Positions 20,641 through 31,340 of a stretch of 64,000 bases of DNA are shown piece by piece. This DNA comes from Atriophallophorus winterbourni (taxonomy: Eukaryota; Platyhelminthes; Trematoda; Plagiorchiida; Microphallidae). Position 1 is the stretch's first letter, and each line of letters starts with the position of its first letter. Made by a program: the position numbers and the translations under genes. Where the stretch lies: contig JACCGJ010010968.1 in assembly GCA_013407085.1 (NCBI GenBank), forward strand, positions 1 to 64,000, written 5' to 3'. Below the pieces are notes generated by a model. It made no database searches and was not told where the DNA came from. It saw nothing but the letters and a program-made list of their open reading frames with translations.

Positions 20641-21969
20641 TTAGGATGGAGAACTATGGTGTTTTCTGTACACATTTTGTTTGTCTCGATCACTGTACAC
20701 TTTGTGATTTTGCACGTAGTTTTCATGAATAAAAATTTCCTGCCGCTCGGAGTTGCTCTTCTCATCTCATTTGATATCGGCGCTGCGTGCTCGGAATTCG
20801 GACTGCCAGTTGTGGGTATATCGTTTGCCTGTTCTATAAGAACTGATTAATATTTCAGCAGTGCCTTTTTCTCGGATCTGCCGCGGCTGTATCTGTAATA
20901 ATACCTTGACTTCTGGACGGAATCTGTCAATCACCGATCCGTGGAGAATCACTTTACAATTGCATTGAATAAGTATTGTGCGTTTTCATTTTTACATATA
21001 TACTGTAATTTTCATGTAGCCTGTACCACCACAAGCCCTTGTGAACTAAATCTTTTATCAACTCAACAAAATAGCCCATGTGAAGGGTCAGCCGAGGATA
21101 TCCATCACGTGTAATAAATTTTGTCAGTGATATCAGCAAATGGTTTCTACTAGCCGCGACAACATTTATCAGAGTTCACTGTAATTACCTCATTCGGAAG
21201 CTCATTCCACAGGTTTTCATCATTTATCGAGAGGTGGATCGAGATGATACGTTTCTCAATCTTGCGGAAATGACCGCGGTTTTAAACGATAAAAGAATTT
21301 CCGTAATCAATTATGTTGCTTTCTTTCTTCAGGAATGGAAAGGTAGCCTTTGAATCTTCTAATAATAGCGTCAAGTACATGAAATGGATACGGAACATGT
21401 GGCCTTATCATCTAGAACTATCACCTAATTGTCCAGCAAACGCGGTTCGCGGAAACATTTAGCAATTTTAAGCGATTTTAAACCGAGACATTATTCAATT
21501 GCTAATTTTGAGAGGACGTTAAGCAGATTTATTTACCGCAGTTGAGTGGTGGGCGGATGGTGTGCCACCATCAAGCTATTTAGGCACAGAGATAAAGGAG
21601 GGAATGTGTACTGTAAATTCAGTTCGTATCAGTATCACATGGCGATCGTTGATAAAAACGAAACGAGTGCCCGAATTTGTTTTTCTTCTGTAGACGGGAT
21701 AGGGTTACCCCGTGTAAGCCGAATCACATTCCGTTCATTAACATAGTCCAGCCATTGACATGATCGTCATTCAGATGAACGGGTTTGATTTAAAGGAGGA
21801 TTGCCTTTCCAAAACAACCGGCAAGCATTTGCCAAGTGCATGTTTGAACTCCTCTTCCGTGGGTGCAAGAAAGACTGTTCCCGGAAGGACATTTCATATG
21901 TTCACTATTCTGGTGGATAAGATGCACTTCGCAGCAAGCCTTTCAGTTCATCGCTTCTGAAGTTTCATA

Positions 21970-22140
21970 GCATGACCTCGCGTTTGGCTGTAGTCTCACT
22001 ACCATTTCTATTTCTATTCCCCCCTCATATCTGTCTAGGCCTGGGCAACCTGACAGTATCTTAGCCCACGTACAGTCTCTGACTGTGCGGTACTTTACCT
22101 GGATCAGGCTTGTGCTTTCATTCATTCATTCATTGGTCAT
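21970..22140 (-). repeat. S repeat, reverse orientation, with (CATT)n tail
   Basis: Reverse complement of S from gtctcactaccatttctatt through aggcctgggcaacctgacag, tatcttagcccacgt and cctggatcaggcttgtg, ending ttcattcattcattcatt. It defines the 3' end of S in this orientation as a tetranucleotide tail. Confidence 0.75.
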
Positions 22141-22324
22141 GAGCGTGAAATAGATTGACAGCATGTTTCCATACTCTCCTAGCAAGATCCGCCTAGTCAT
22201 CAATAGTTCAATAGTATATCAAGGTGTAAGAAGCACAAAAGCTTTTAAAAACCGCAGGTTGACATGTACAGTTGAACAGAAAAGTAAAGCTTTAGTGAAG
22301 TTTGAGGTCCCATGGCCATGTAAC

Positions 22325-22650
22325 AGGCCACATTCACATTCAACCACAAAACTATTTGGAAAATCATTTTGAAACACAAAAAGCGTTTCTTTTTTATTTT
22401 TTCGTATTTGTTGAAATAAACTGCTGTCCATCGTCATTTCGTTCGATTGGACATGCAACATGCATTAAATCTCTCACCTATCGGTGATGAAACCTCTCCC
22501 ATTCTCCATCCACACGTGCACACGCCTGTGTTCCCTACGAATCAATCCTGGTAGTGGCGGGTTTTCAATCACACCTCCTAAAGAATCTGGGCACTCGTTT
22601 CGACTTGGTCGACTATCGTCCTGTGATACTGATACATTCAGTCTCGGTAT
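22325..22650 (+). mobile_element. LINE 3' UTR stub, same family as element I
   Basis: Closely matches 41945-42257: tgaaataaactgctgtccat, cgattggacatgcaaca, a TCACC/GGTGA hairpin at 22474-22487, aatcaatcctggtagt, tttcgacttggtcgac, and a gatactgata-type tail. No coding part. Confidence 0.75.
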
Positions 22651-23289
22651 CAGTATTGCAGTGGACCACCCAGCCTACACCCGCCAATACCCATATTGTT
22701 TTGTGATTTTTGTTTTAAACTTGAGTACAATTAGAAAGATGGCTAATTGAGTAGAATAACTGTGAAAAAACTACAGATAATATAAAAGACAATGATGCAT
22801 AAAGACAATAAACTTTTTGAAAAGAGCAAAGTCTGAAGGTCATTTTTTTCAGTTCAGTTCAGTTCAGTTCAGTTCAGTTTGCACAGGACAGTATGTGGCT
22901 GACAAGCCAATCGAGCGTCCAGAATTTCTCTCGGTGGAATGCTGCGGAGAAGCGCCCACCACTGCCAAAGGGTCAATCTTTTTCCTCCGTGTGGAACCTC
23001 TGATGGTCGTAGGACTAGGAGAATGTAGTTGGAGGAGCACCGCGCTATAATCGATGCACTGCCAAAAGGTAATTTTCTTTCTTCTCTGTTTGCAATCTCT
23101 GATGATCGCGGTGCCAGGCGCTGTAGTAGTAGGATAGTAGTAGGACAGCAACGCGCAATAATCGATGCTGGAAAAAAGAAAAGGCAGTTTCTCCTCACCA
23201 GCACGGTGAGAGGTCAGCTGATGGAGAATCAAGAATAGGAAGATGCTCTAAAATTACTACAGTGAATAGCGAGCAAAATGGAGGACAAC

Positions 23290-25278
23290 CTAAGCATGGT
23301 AATCATGGGATGTAATCAGAGAATAACTTACCCAGTCACGGTCTAAACCCTGCTTGAAAGTTGAGACGGAACTACAGGAGATAAGTTCTTCAGGGAGCTT
23401 GTTCCAGAAGTTGACCACCCTGAAGCTGAAAAAGTTTTTCCTAGAATCTAGTCGACATCGTTCCTTAGCGAGCTTGAGTGCGTGTCCGCGAGTGCCCAGC
23501 TTAGGACTTAAGGTAAAGATGTCATCTGGATTAACGCCGCTTAAGCCCTTTAAGATCTTAAAGGTTTCAATCAAATCACCTCTCAAACGACGACGCTTAA
23601 GAGAGAAAAGACCCAGATCCCAAAGGCGATCAGCATAACTTTTCCCACGCTGACCCTCAATCATGCGTGTTGCTAGTCGTTGGACGCTTTCAAGTCGAAT
23701 GATATCCTTCTGGTAGTGAGGACACCACGCCTGGACACAATATTCCAAATGCGGCCTGACTAACGCCTTGTAAAGTGGCAGGAACACGTCGGGACTTCTG
23801 CTGGAAAGCACCGACTTCAACCGAAAGAGCACATTGCGTGCACGTTGCGCTGCAACAGCGCATTGGTCCTCCCATTTGAAGTCAGCTCTAACTAGAACAC
23901 ACAAGTCCTTAACCCGCTGTGTGGCATCAACGCTAATAGGAGTACCTGACACCTGGACTGTGATCTTGTCGACCAGAGCAGACAAGAGTTGGCACTTATT
24001 GAGGTTCAGTGGGAGGTCCCAAAGTATGGACCAGTCAATGACCCGCTCGAGGTCGTGCAACAGAGTATCTTCATTCGTTGAACCAATGAACTTCACGTCA
24101 TCCGCAAAAATGAAGCACGGGCACTCCAAGATAGGCGACAAGTCATCGATAAAAATCAGAAAGAGCAGCGGACCTAGCACAGACCCCTGAGGCACCCCAC
24201 TTATCACCTCCGTTTGGATCGACAACGTAGATTCTACTCGTACTCTAAAGGTCCTACCTGTCAGGAATGATTTTATCCAAGCAAGTAAACTACCCCGTAT
24301 GCCTTTTGCTGCCAGCTTAGTTTCTAAAAATCTGTGGCTGACGGAATCGAAAGCCTTGCTAAAATCTAGGTAGAGCGCTTCGACCGGCTTCCCTTCATCC
24401 AACCTTTTCGTAGCAATATTGAGGAAACTCAAGAGGTTAGTCAAACAAGACCTCCCTTTCAGGAATCCATGTTGAGCTACACTAAGTAGAGAATGCTGGC
24501 AGAGATGCTGGCAGATTTTGTCGCGTATAAGTCTTTCCAATACTTTCGAGACGATGCTGGTCAGGCTGACTGGTCTATAGTTACCAAGAATCGACCTGCA
24601 ACCACCTTTGTGTATTGGTACTACTATGGCTTCTTTCCACTCACGAGGAACCATTGCCGAGTGCAAACATGAATTGAAGAGCTCACATAGTGGTTCTGCA
24701 AGCACTGGGGCGAGATTTCTCAACATAATTGAGTGGATGTGATCCGGACCCTCAGCCTTGTTAGCACGAACATGAATAAGAGCTCCATACACCTCCGCCT
24801 CATTAAAGGACAAATCATCTAGTGCAGGGACACCAGATGGAAAGTTAAGCAACTCAGGCGGTGTGAGTAAAGAATTATCCCTACGCTGAACGCTACTGAA
24901 AAACTTTGAGAAGGCTGCCGCCTTAGCTAGGTCACTAGTAGCTACTTGTCCATCCTCCAGTTTTAAGTCACCGATGTTTACCCTAGTTTTTCCTTTAGAT
25001 TGCGCGTAACTGTAAAACCTTTTCGGGTTGGATTTAGCATCCCTGGCTAAGGATAACTCAAACTTCTGTTTGAGCACACGCTGCATTTTGACACAAGCGT
25101 TTCGGGCGGTTCTGTAACGGACCCACGAACCAGAGGTGAGCGATAGCCTATATTGCCTCCATAAGCGATCACGTTTACGAATAGAACGACGAACGCTGGG
25201 AGACCACCAGGGTGGCCGCTGGTGCTTATTCACGCATTGCAGTGGAGCATGCAGGTCTTGTAGCCCGTTAAGAAATCT
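23290..25278 (-). CDS. Element A ORF2, reverse transcriptase part
   Basis: About 650 residues. RT blocks in order: [97 protein letters not shown] and the catalytic FADDVKFIG. The C-terminal tail (QRLATRMIEGQ, FSLKRRRLRGDLIETFKIL) is typical of CR1-like enzymes. The visible frame starts just after a 1-base deletion in a T run near 25273 that separates it from the endonuclease; restoring frame is inferred only from the continuity of homology. Confidence 0.9.
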   Translation of the reverse strand, partial: RFLNGLQDLHAPLQCVNKHQRPPWWSPSVRRSIRKRDRLWRQYRLSLTSGSWVRYRTARNACVKMQRVLKQKFELSLARDAKSNPKRFYSYAQSKGKTRVNIGDLKLEDGQVATSDLAKAAAFSKFFSSVQRRDNSLLTPPELLNFPSGVPALDDLSFNEAEVYGALIHVRANKAEGPDHIHSIMLRNLAPVLAEPLCELFNSCLHSAMVPREWKEAIVVPIHKGGCRSILGNYRPVSLTSIVSKVLERLIRDKICQHLCQHSLLSVAQHGFLKGRSCLTNLLSFLNIATKRLDEGKPVEALYLDFSKAFDSVSHRFLETKLAAKGIRGSLLAWIKSFLTGRTFRVRVESTLSIQTEVISGVPQGSVLGPLLFLIFIDDLSPILECPCFIFADDVKFIGSTNEDTLLHDLERVIDWSILWDLPLNLNKCQLLSALVDKITVQVSGTPISVDATQRVKDLCVLVRADFKWEDQCAVAAQRARNVLFRLKSVLSSRSPDVFLPLYKALVRPHLEYCVQAWCPHYQKDIIRLESVQRLATRMIEGQRGKSYADRLWDLGLFSLKRRRLRGDLIETFKILKGLSGVNPDDIFTLSPKLGTRGHALKLAKERCRLDSRKNFFSFRVVNFWNKLPEELISCSSVSTFKQGLDRDWVSYSLITSHDYHA

Positions 25279-26447
25279 GCAAATTCTGTCCAGTTTTCAG
25301 TTACACTAGAATCACTCGAGAACAGAAGGTAAGATTTTGATGACTGTAAAAGTAGGCCCCAGTCAACACGCCTAAAATTACGTCTAGGGCGCGCAAGAGG
25401 TTTGTGAAAACGCAACAGCGCTTCGAAGCCTAACATTACGTGGTCGCTTTTGCCAAGAGGGGGTAGGAACTTGACATTCTTGACAGCTTCTAGCTGAGAC
25501 GACAGCATCAAGTCAAGAGTGGATGGAGTGCATCCATCGCGGAAACTAGTGGGTTTGTTCACGTGCTGATGTAATCCATGATAGTGGATCCAATCGAGAA
25601 AAGATGCGGATTGCTCAGTGAGTACCCCTGAGGGAGCTGACCAGTCTATATCTGGGAGATTAAAATCACCTAGAATGAGTACGCTTGGGGCTGATTGAAA
25701 CAACCCGTCAAGCATCTCAAGCAGTTGACTAATTTCTCGCAGGGTTGCACAGGGCGTGACGTAAACACAAGCAATCGCCAGTGCTGACTTGTAGCAAGTC
25801 AGGACACTAGTAACAACTTGGACATTTTCAATAGCGAGTGATAACCCTGGACCCGTATTGTGTAGACCATATTCAAGGAAAAGTGCCACGCCTCCGCCTC
25901 TTCTATCGCCAGGTCTATCGCATCTGATGACAAGATACTGTTTGCTGATGCTAGCTGGCACAACATCAACCGCAGACAGCCAGGTTTCAGACAGCGCTAT
26001 AACCCTCGGGTGTAGCTCAGCTACACGAAGAGAAAGTTCAGACCACTTATTTCTTATGCTGCACACATTAGCGTACAACACAGTGGCACTGGATAAGCGC
26101 GCCTCTAAGCTGAGTCGTGCTTTGCCCTCGGTCGAAGCACCCGGGGAAGCTGCACGTTTTTTTGGCGTACTGCTTAATGCAGGAGAAGCAATATCGCGTG
26201 CATCTTGCACGACGGTAATGGAACGTTGCCTAACTATTAAGCCCTCATTTATAACATGGGAGCTGCCACTAGAAAGGCTTGACGGACTTCCTACGCCATT
26301 CAAGCTAATGGAACGTTGCCTGACTATTGAGCCCTTATTAATAACATGGGAGCTGCCACTAGAAAGGCTTGACTGGCTTCCTTTTTCATTCAAGCTAAGC
26401 AGATCGTCGTGCGCACCTGATAGCAAGATCATAGGTGATGCACGCAC
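25230..26447 (-). CDS. Element A ORF2, AP-type endonuclease part
   Basis: VLYANVCSIRNKWSEL, VIALSETWLS, RRGGGVALFLEY, LILGDFNLPDIDW and LPPLGKSDHVMLGFE are the exonuclease-endonuclease-phosphatase motifs of CR1-like LINEs, including the catalytic ETW, GDFN and SDH. The first ~90 residues are Ser-rich with an internal near-duplicate (SLSSGSSHVIN twice). The frame ends at 25230 by the 1-base shift that disconnects the RT. Confidence 0.88.
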   Translation of the reverse strand: MRASPMILLSGAHDDLLSLNEKGSQSSLSSGSSHVINKGSIVRQRSISLNGVGSPSSLSSGSSHVINEGLIVRQRSITVVQDARDIASPALSSTPKKRAASPGASTEGKARLSLEARLSSATVLYANVCSIRNKWSELSLRVAELHPRVIALSETWLSAVDVVPASISKQYLVIRCDRPGDRRGGGVALFLEYGLHNTGPGLSLAIENVQVVTSVLTCYKSALAIACVYVTPCATLREISQLLEMLDGLFQSAPSVLILGDFNLPDIDWSAPSGVLTEQSASFLDWIHYHGLHQHVNKPTSFRDGCTPSTLDLMLSSQLEAVKNVKFLPPLGKSDHVMLGFEALLRFHKPLARPRRNFRRVDWGLLLQSSKSYLLFSSDSSVTENWTEFADFLTGYKTCMLHCNA

Positions 26448-26476
26448 CGGTACGATCGTTGTTGATGCAGTAGCGA

Positions 26477-27528
26477 TCAGCTTCGCATCAGGCTGAGGGG
26501 AGCGGATAACCCTACAGCTAAGTTAATCCTAGTCGGAGCTACAGTGAACTGCCTCCTATCAAAAGGAGGGTTATCAGGCTTCACTTGGAGTTTTTCTAAA
26601 GTGGCGTTAGTTATGTGTTCCGCCTTAGACAAAAACACATCGCGATCCGCCTGGAATTTGAACTCGACTAGGATCGGTCGAGGCCGGTTGTCCATCTTCC
26701 ATCTACCCACACGATGAACTCGCACCGTGAGAGTGAAAGGCTTCATCCCAACCATGCGAAAGAGATCTTGGATACACCTGCAGTCCAAATCTCTACGAGA
26801 TTTGGATTCCTTGATGAAGGGCTCGGTACGATTGAAAACTAGAACATTACGAGTTCTATTTTTACGAGCCGAAGATGGGCCATGTAATGATTCAATTTTT
26901 TTCCGAAGACTGTTCAGCTCCAGAATAATTTGATCTATGGCATTGGAACCGACAACATTTGTATGTTGCTTTCCATTTTTACCGGAATTAATAGTCTTAG
27001 CCTGCCTTCTTGGGGTGCCTGCTGAATTGGACACCATTCGTGAAGGTAGTTTAAGACTAGTAGGTGATTGTTTCACCAGTGTGACGTTAGCGTCGGTTAG
27101 CGGTGGTTTAGAGCCCTTGGACACCCGTCTTTTAGAAGGCTTAGGTTTATTTTTGCCTTGACAGTGGTGGATGGCACAGGAGGGCGGGATAACTGGCTCG
27201 AATGATTGGCCTTGTTACCCGCCGAAGCCCGCCCAGGGACTAAATTGGACCGCGCGACTGATGCATAAGTTCGGTCGGACACGGATTCAGACGCACTAGC
27301 TAGCGTCAAACTAGATCGCCGTTGGTGGTACACAAATGCGGCTTCAGTGGCAGCCTTGTGACAATCACTGCAGTACCACGGAAGCCAGCGGAATTTCGCA
27401 TAAAGCCCATAGTGGGATTTATGTATAGCTGAGCAGACAGGGTGAGCCCAACGCTTGCAAGCATTGCACTCAATACCTCTGGCTACTTGTTTGCCACATT
27501 TCGCGCTAATACAAACAGTTTTATTCAT
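26477..27528 (-). pseudogene. Element A ORF1 with PHD-like zinc finger, frameshifted
   Basis: From the Met at 27528: CISAKCGKQVARGIECNAC, KRWAHPVC and WYCSDC form a PHD-like Cys4-His-Cys3 finger. After a 1-base loss in an A run near 27155 the frame continues from about 27160 to 26477: SKRRVSKGSKPP, a short helical stretch (IILELNSLRKKIESL), then LVFNRTEPFIKESKSRRDLD and RVHRVGRW, an RRM-like region common in LINE ORF1 proteins. It probably binds element RNA; the zinc finger role is unknown. Confidence 0.8.
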
Positions 27529-27756
27529 AGTTGAAAATAGGTAAAACACAATGATGCAAGAATAAAACAGAATACTGAGTTTATTACGGAGGTAATTAAT
27601 CAGCAAGAGATGCAAGAATGAATTGTGTGTTTAAACTTTCGAGAATGAGTGAAATAGAGTTTCTATTTAACAAAACAACTGTGTTACGGTGAAAATTCGT
27701 AAACGTTTGTAACTGAGCGTGGCAAATGCAACAAAGTTGAACGTACCGCCAAGGAC

Positions 27757-28157
27757 GGTTCAGTTCAGTTCAGTTCGGTTGCAGTTCAGTTCAGTTGCAC
27801 AGGACAGTAAGTGGCAAACGAGCCAATCGAGCGTCTAGAATTCCTCTCGGTAGAAAGCTGCAGAGAAGCAACCACCACTGCCAAAGCGTTTATTCTCATT
27901 GTGATTTGGATATCCTCGACGATCGCGATGCCGAGGGATTATCCGGGTTGTATTTAGGAAGCACCACGTAATGAATGATGCTGGAAAGATAGGAATACAT
28001 TTCTCATCACCAGTACGGTGAGAGGTCAGCTAACGAAGAGTTGTGTATTAAACAAACAGAACTTTAGCATTTAAGTACTTACCGAACAACGCTAAGAATG
28101 GTGAACAACCTAATCTTGCATAAAAATTAGGGGGAGAATTCAGGAGAAAGCTTACCC
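27757..28157 (-). mobile_element. CR1-like LINE 3' stub (A2)
   Basis: The (TTCAG)n tail at 27757-27790 is followed by the A-family 3' UTR (gcacaggacagtaagtgg, ccaatcgagcgtc, hairpin near 28003-28022) up to the last codons of ORF2, where it is truncated against the next tail. Confidence 0.8.
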
Positions 28158-28340
28158 CAGTTCAGTATAGTTCAGTTCAGTTCAGTAGGCACAGGACAGT
28201 TAGTGGCTGACAAGCCAATTAAGCGTCCAGAATTTCTTTCGGTGTAAAGCTGCTGAGAAGCAAACACCACTGCCAAAGCTTTTTTTCCTATTGTGATTCG
28301 GATATCCTCGACGATCGCGCCGCCAAGGGATTAGTTCATT
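28158..28340 (-). mobile_element. CR1-like LINE 3' stub (A3)
   Basis: Another TTCAG tail, then gcacaggacagttagtggctg and the same 3' UTR, truncated after about 180 bp. Confidence 0.78.
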
Positions 28341-28368
28341 TCAGTTTAAACATGACTGCAAATTGCTA

Positions 28369-31335
28369 AAAAAGTTCAAGTTCAAGTTCCAGTTGCATAG
28401 GGCTGGAGGTGGCTAAAAGCCAATCACGTGGCCAGATTTCCTTCGACGGTATACGGTTGAGCACCCGACACTTCGATATCGAGTATACAGTTCGTACTTT
28501 TCACACGTTCTTGTTTCCGAATATCTGGAAAGTAAGGTAGGGTTTCTCTTCACCACGGTGAGAGGTCAGCTATTCAGAAAACAATGCAATAATATGCGTG
28601 AACAATGTAAGGTGTATGAAATCACTAGCCTAGTCAAGGCAAAGTGAATCACAGTCATAGACTGCATGTGGGCTAATTTGCTGTCAGGTTGCCCAGGCCT
28701 AGACTGATTTGATTTGTAAAAATACGTTTTTTGTTTTTTTAATAAGTTTTTTAGAAAATGTGCGGAAATATGATAGACTATTTAACGTCTAATTCCCTTT
28801 TAAAGCTCAACACATTTGGGAGGCTTACTATACAATCTGGGAGCTTGATCCAGAAGTTGAACACACGGTTGCTGAAAAAGTGCTCACGTGCCAACAACCT
28901 GGGCCTACTCTTAAGAAGTTTATTAGAATTAACTTTTGTAGCTGCTTTAGGGGCAAGTTTAAGGATTTCGGTAATATTATCACCCGTAAGACCCTTTGGA
29001 ATCTTGAAGGCTTCTATTAGTTCACCTCGCAGCCGCCGTCTCTTTAGTGAGAACAAACCGTGGTCCTTGAGTCTAGCCTCATAGTTTTTACCTGTCTGAC
29101 CCTCAACCATCCTAGTCGCCAGGCGCTGGACCCTTTCGAGACATGCTATATCTTTTTTAAAGTACGGTGCCCAGGATTGAATGCAGTATTACAAGTAAGA
29201 CCGCACGACTAATTTGTATAAGGGAATAAAGATTGAAGGTTTTCGGCAATATAACGCTGAGCGAAGTCTGAACAATTCTCTGTGAGCCTTGTTTGCAGCT
29301 TCGGTACATTGATTAGCCCACTTGAAATCGCTTGTTATAGTAATGCCAAGATCCTTCACTTTCTGAGCAGCAGCTATTCTGATAGTTCCTGCACCAACTT
29401 CTAGTTGGGTTGTCGCTAAATCAGTCGTCAGAAGACATATCTTCCCCAAGTTTAGTGGCAAGTCCACCCGATTACTTTCTTTGCTAAATATTAGATAAGC
29501 GTATCTCTACTGTCGGTTCCTAGGATATTAACATCATCAGCAAACAGAAAGCAGCGTGAACTCAAGCACGCTGCAAGGTCGTTTACAAAAATGAAAAAGT
29601 AATGGACCAAGAACCGAGCCTTGAGGCACTCCACTGAGAATCAGTGATTCCACCGAGCACACACCTGAAATTCTAACATAGTTAGTGCGATTAGTTAGAA
29701 AGCTGTTTAACCATCGATGTGGGTCACCTGTGACGCCACACATACTTAGTTTGTGCAGAAGGTACCTATGGTTCACTGAGTCAAATGCCTTTTGAAAATC
29801 AAGATAGCAAAGTTTGACTACTCTCCCTTCATCGAGGCGTAATATCACTCCGTCAAGAAAGCATAGAACATTGCTTAAGCAGGACCTTCCTTTCCAGAAT
29901 CCGTACCGGGCATCGGATAGTAAGGAATTGGCTACCAAATGTTTACGCACCTGGTGCCGAATGATTTTTTCCAAGCACTTGCAAATAATGCTTGTCAGGC
30001 TTACTGGCCTGTAGTTGCGTACATCCGAAATGGGATATTACCGCCGCTCGTTTCCAATCATGCGGTGGTATACCTTGGAGTAAGTTAGATTCGAAAAGAT
30101 TTCTGATTGCAAGGCTAACTATATTCGTGAGCGGTTGAAGAATAGCCGGATGTATACCGTCGGGGCCAGCTGACTTAGTTTTGTCCATCTGCGACAGAAC
30201 TGTAGTGACCATTTCCTGATTAACCTCCACCGATCTAAAGGGATGTGTTCTGCACTCGTGAGTTTCTAAACGGTTAACTGAATCGCGCCGATAAACACTG
30301 TAGAAGAATGAATGCAACGCATCGGCTTTTTCCGGTGCAGTCAAAGCCGTATTGCCATCGTCCAGCACTAACGTACCTATTTCTTCTCTCAATGATCGCT
30401 TGGACTGAACATAGCCATAAAAAGCTTTCAAGTTAATCTTTGCTTTTTTGGCAAGTCGGGATTCGAAGTCCCTTTTAGCTTTCCTTTGCAGCGCAACAGC
30501 TGAATTTCTGGTCTGTATGTACTGCAGTCTAGATCTGTGAGTTCAACAGAATTTGTAAGCCCTCCAGCTAGGGTCACGACATCTAATAGCCTTGCGAATA
30601 GACACGCTCCACCAGAAGATTTTCCTCGCGTTCTCACTGGTTGTAGTGGAGCTAAACTATCCTGTAGTTGTAAAAGGTGCCCCTTTATAATATTCCACCT
30701 GATTTCTAAACTAGGTTATAATTCGTCTGGTTCCCAACTCAGTTTTATTGCTTGAGTTTGTAGTTGGACGATGTCCATTCGACCAAAGTTGCGGGACATC
30801 TTTACTTGGTGACTAGGATGCACTAAAGTTCAGTCAAGAAGAAGTAGAGCGTGGTCGCTTTTGCCTAGTGGCGAAAGGTATTTGATTCCATAAATATCTG
30901 TCTCATGAGACGATAGAACCAAATCTAAAGTGGACGGAGTATGTCCTGTCCTAAACCTTGTATGTTCCCTGGCATGTTAATAAAAGGCCCCGACATGAAA
31001 CCAGTCTAGATATTGAGACTCAGCTGACTCTCATGAAGAAATTTCAGGACGCCAATAAATGTTCGTGTGATTTAAGTGTCCAACAATTAGTAATGCGTTG
31101 CATTGCCCTTTTAGTACTTCCAATGTGTCCATCAGTAATTGATCGTCTAATAATGAAGCAGTCGGGCTTCTATAAGCACACGCAAGTGCCAGTCTCCTCC
31201 TAGCGACAGTAAGAAATACCGATGTTAGTTGAATTGTGCGAGAAGCAATCTTTATCGATGTCTCACTGTGGGGAAGATCTTCGTTTATCATAATTGCCCC
31301 TACTCCCCCGTAGCACCAGTATCCCTATCCGGACG
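28369..31335 (-). mobile_element. CR1-like LINE element B, old and frameshifted
   Basis: Tail of (CTTGAA)n type at 28369-28390, then a 3' UTR with a TTCACC/GGTGAG hairpin (28549-28562). RT pieces on the minus strand: 29110-28778 (FSLKRRRLRGELIEAFKI), 29467-29189, 29974-29537 ([27 protein letters not shown]) and 30431-29943 (KTKSAGPDGIHPAIL). Decayed endonuclease lies at 31291-31031. Many stops and shifts. It is 5' truncated against the tail of element C and carries an S insertion. Confidence 0.82.
28613..28715 (+). repeat. S repeat inside element B 3' UTR
   Basis: gtatgaaatcactagcct, caaggcaaagtgaatcac, gactgcatgtgggctaa and ctgtcaggttgcccaggcct interrupt B between its stop and its hairpin. 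Confidence 0.7.
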
Positions 31336-31340
31336 ATAGA

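Larger units (their letters stand above)
17831..22324. other. Intergenic remainder without recognised genes
   Basis: 17831-18299, 18521-18814, 20860-21969 and 22141-22324 show no domain, no tail and no repeat partner I can see. ORFs of 60-80 residues are at chance level. Confidence 0.5.
22849..27756 (-). mobile_element. CR1-like LINE element A, nearly full length
   Basis: Sense is the minus strand. The 3' tail is a (CTGAA)n-type repeat at 22849-22879. Going 5': a 3' UTR with a CTCACC/GGTGAG hairpin (23194-23210), ORF2 (RT 23290-25233, endonuclease 25230-26447), ORF1 (26477-27528) and a 5' UTR reaching about 27756, where the tail of the next element begins. Only two single-base frameshifts were found, both in homopolymer runs, so the copy is young. 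Confidence 0.88.

Noticed and set aside
25858..26496. Plus-strand ORF of 212 codons
   Set aside because: Antisense of the element A endonuclease region.
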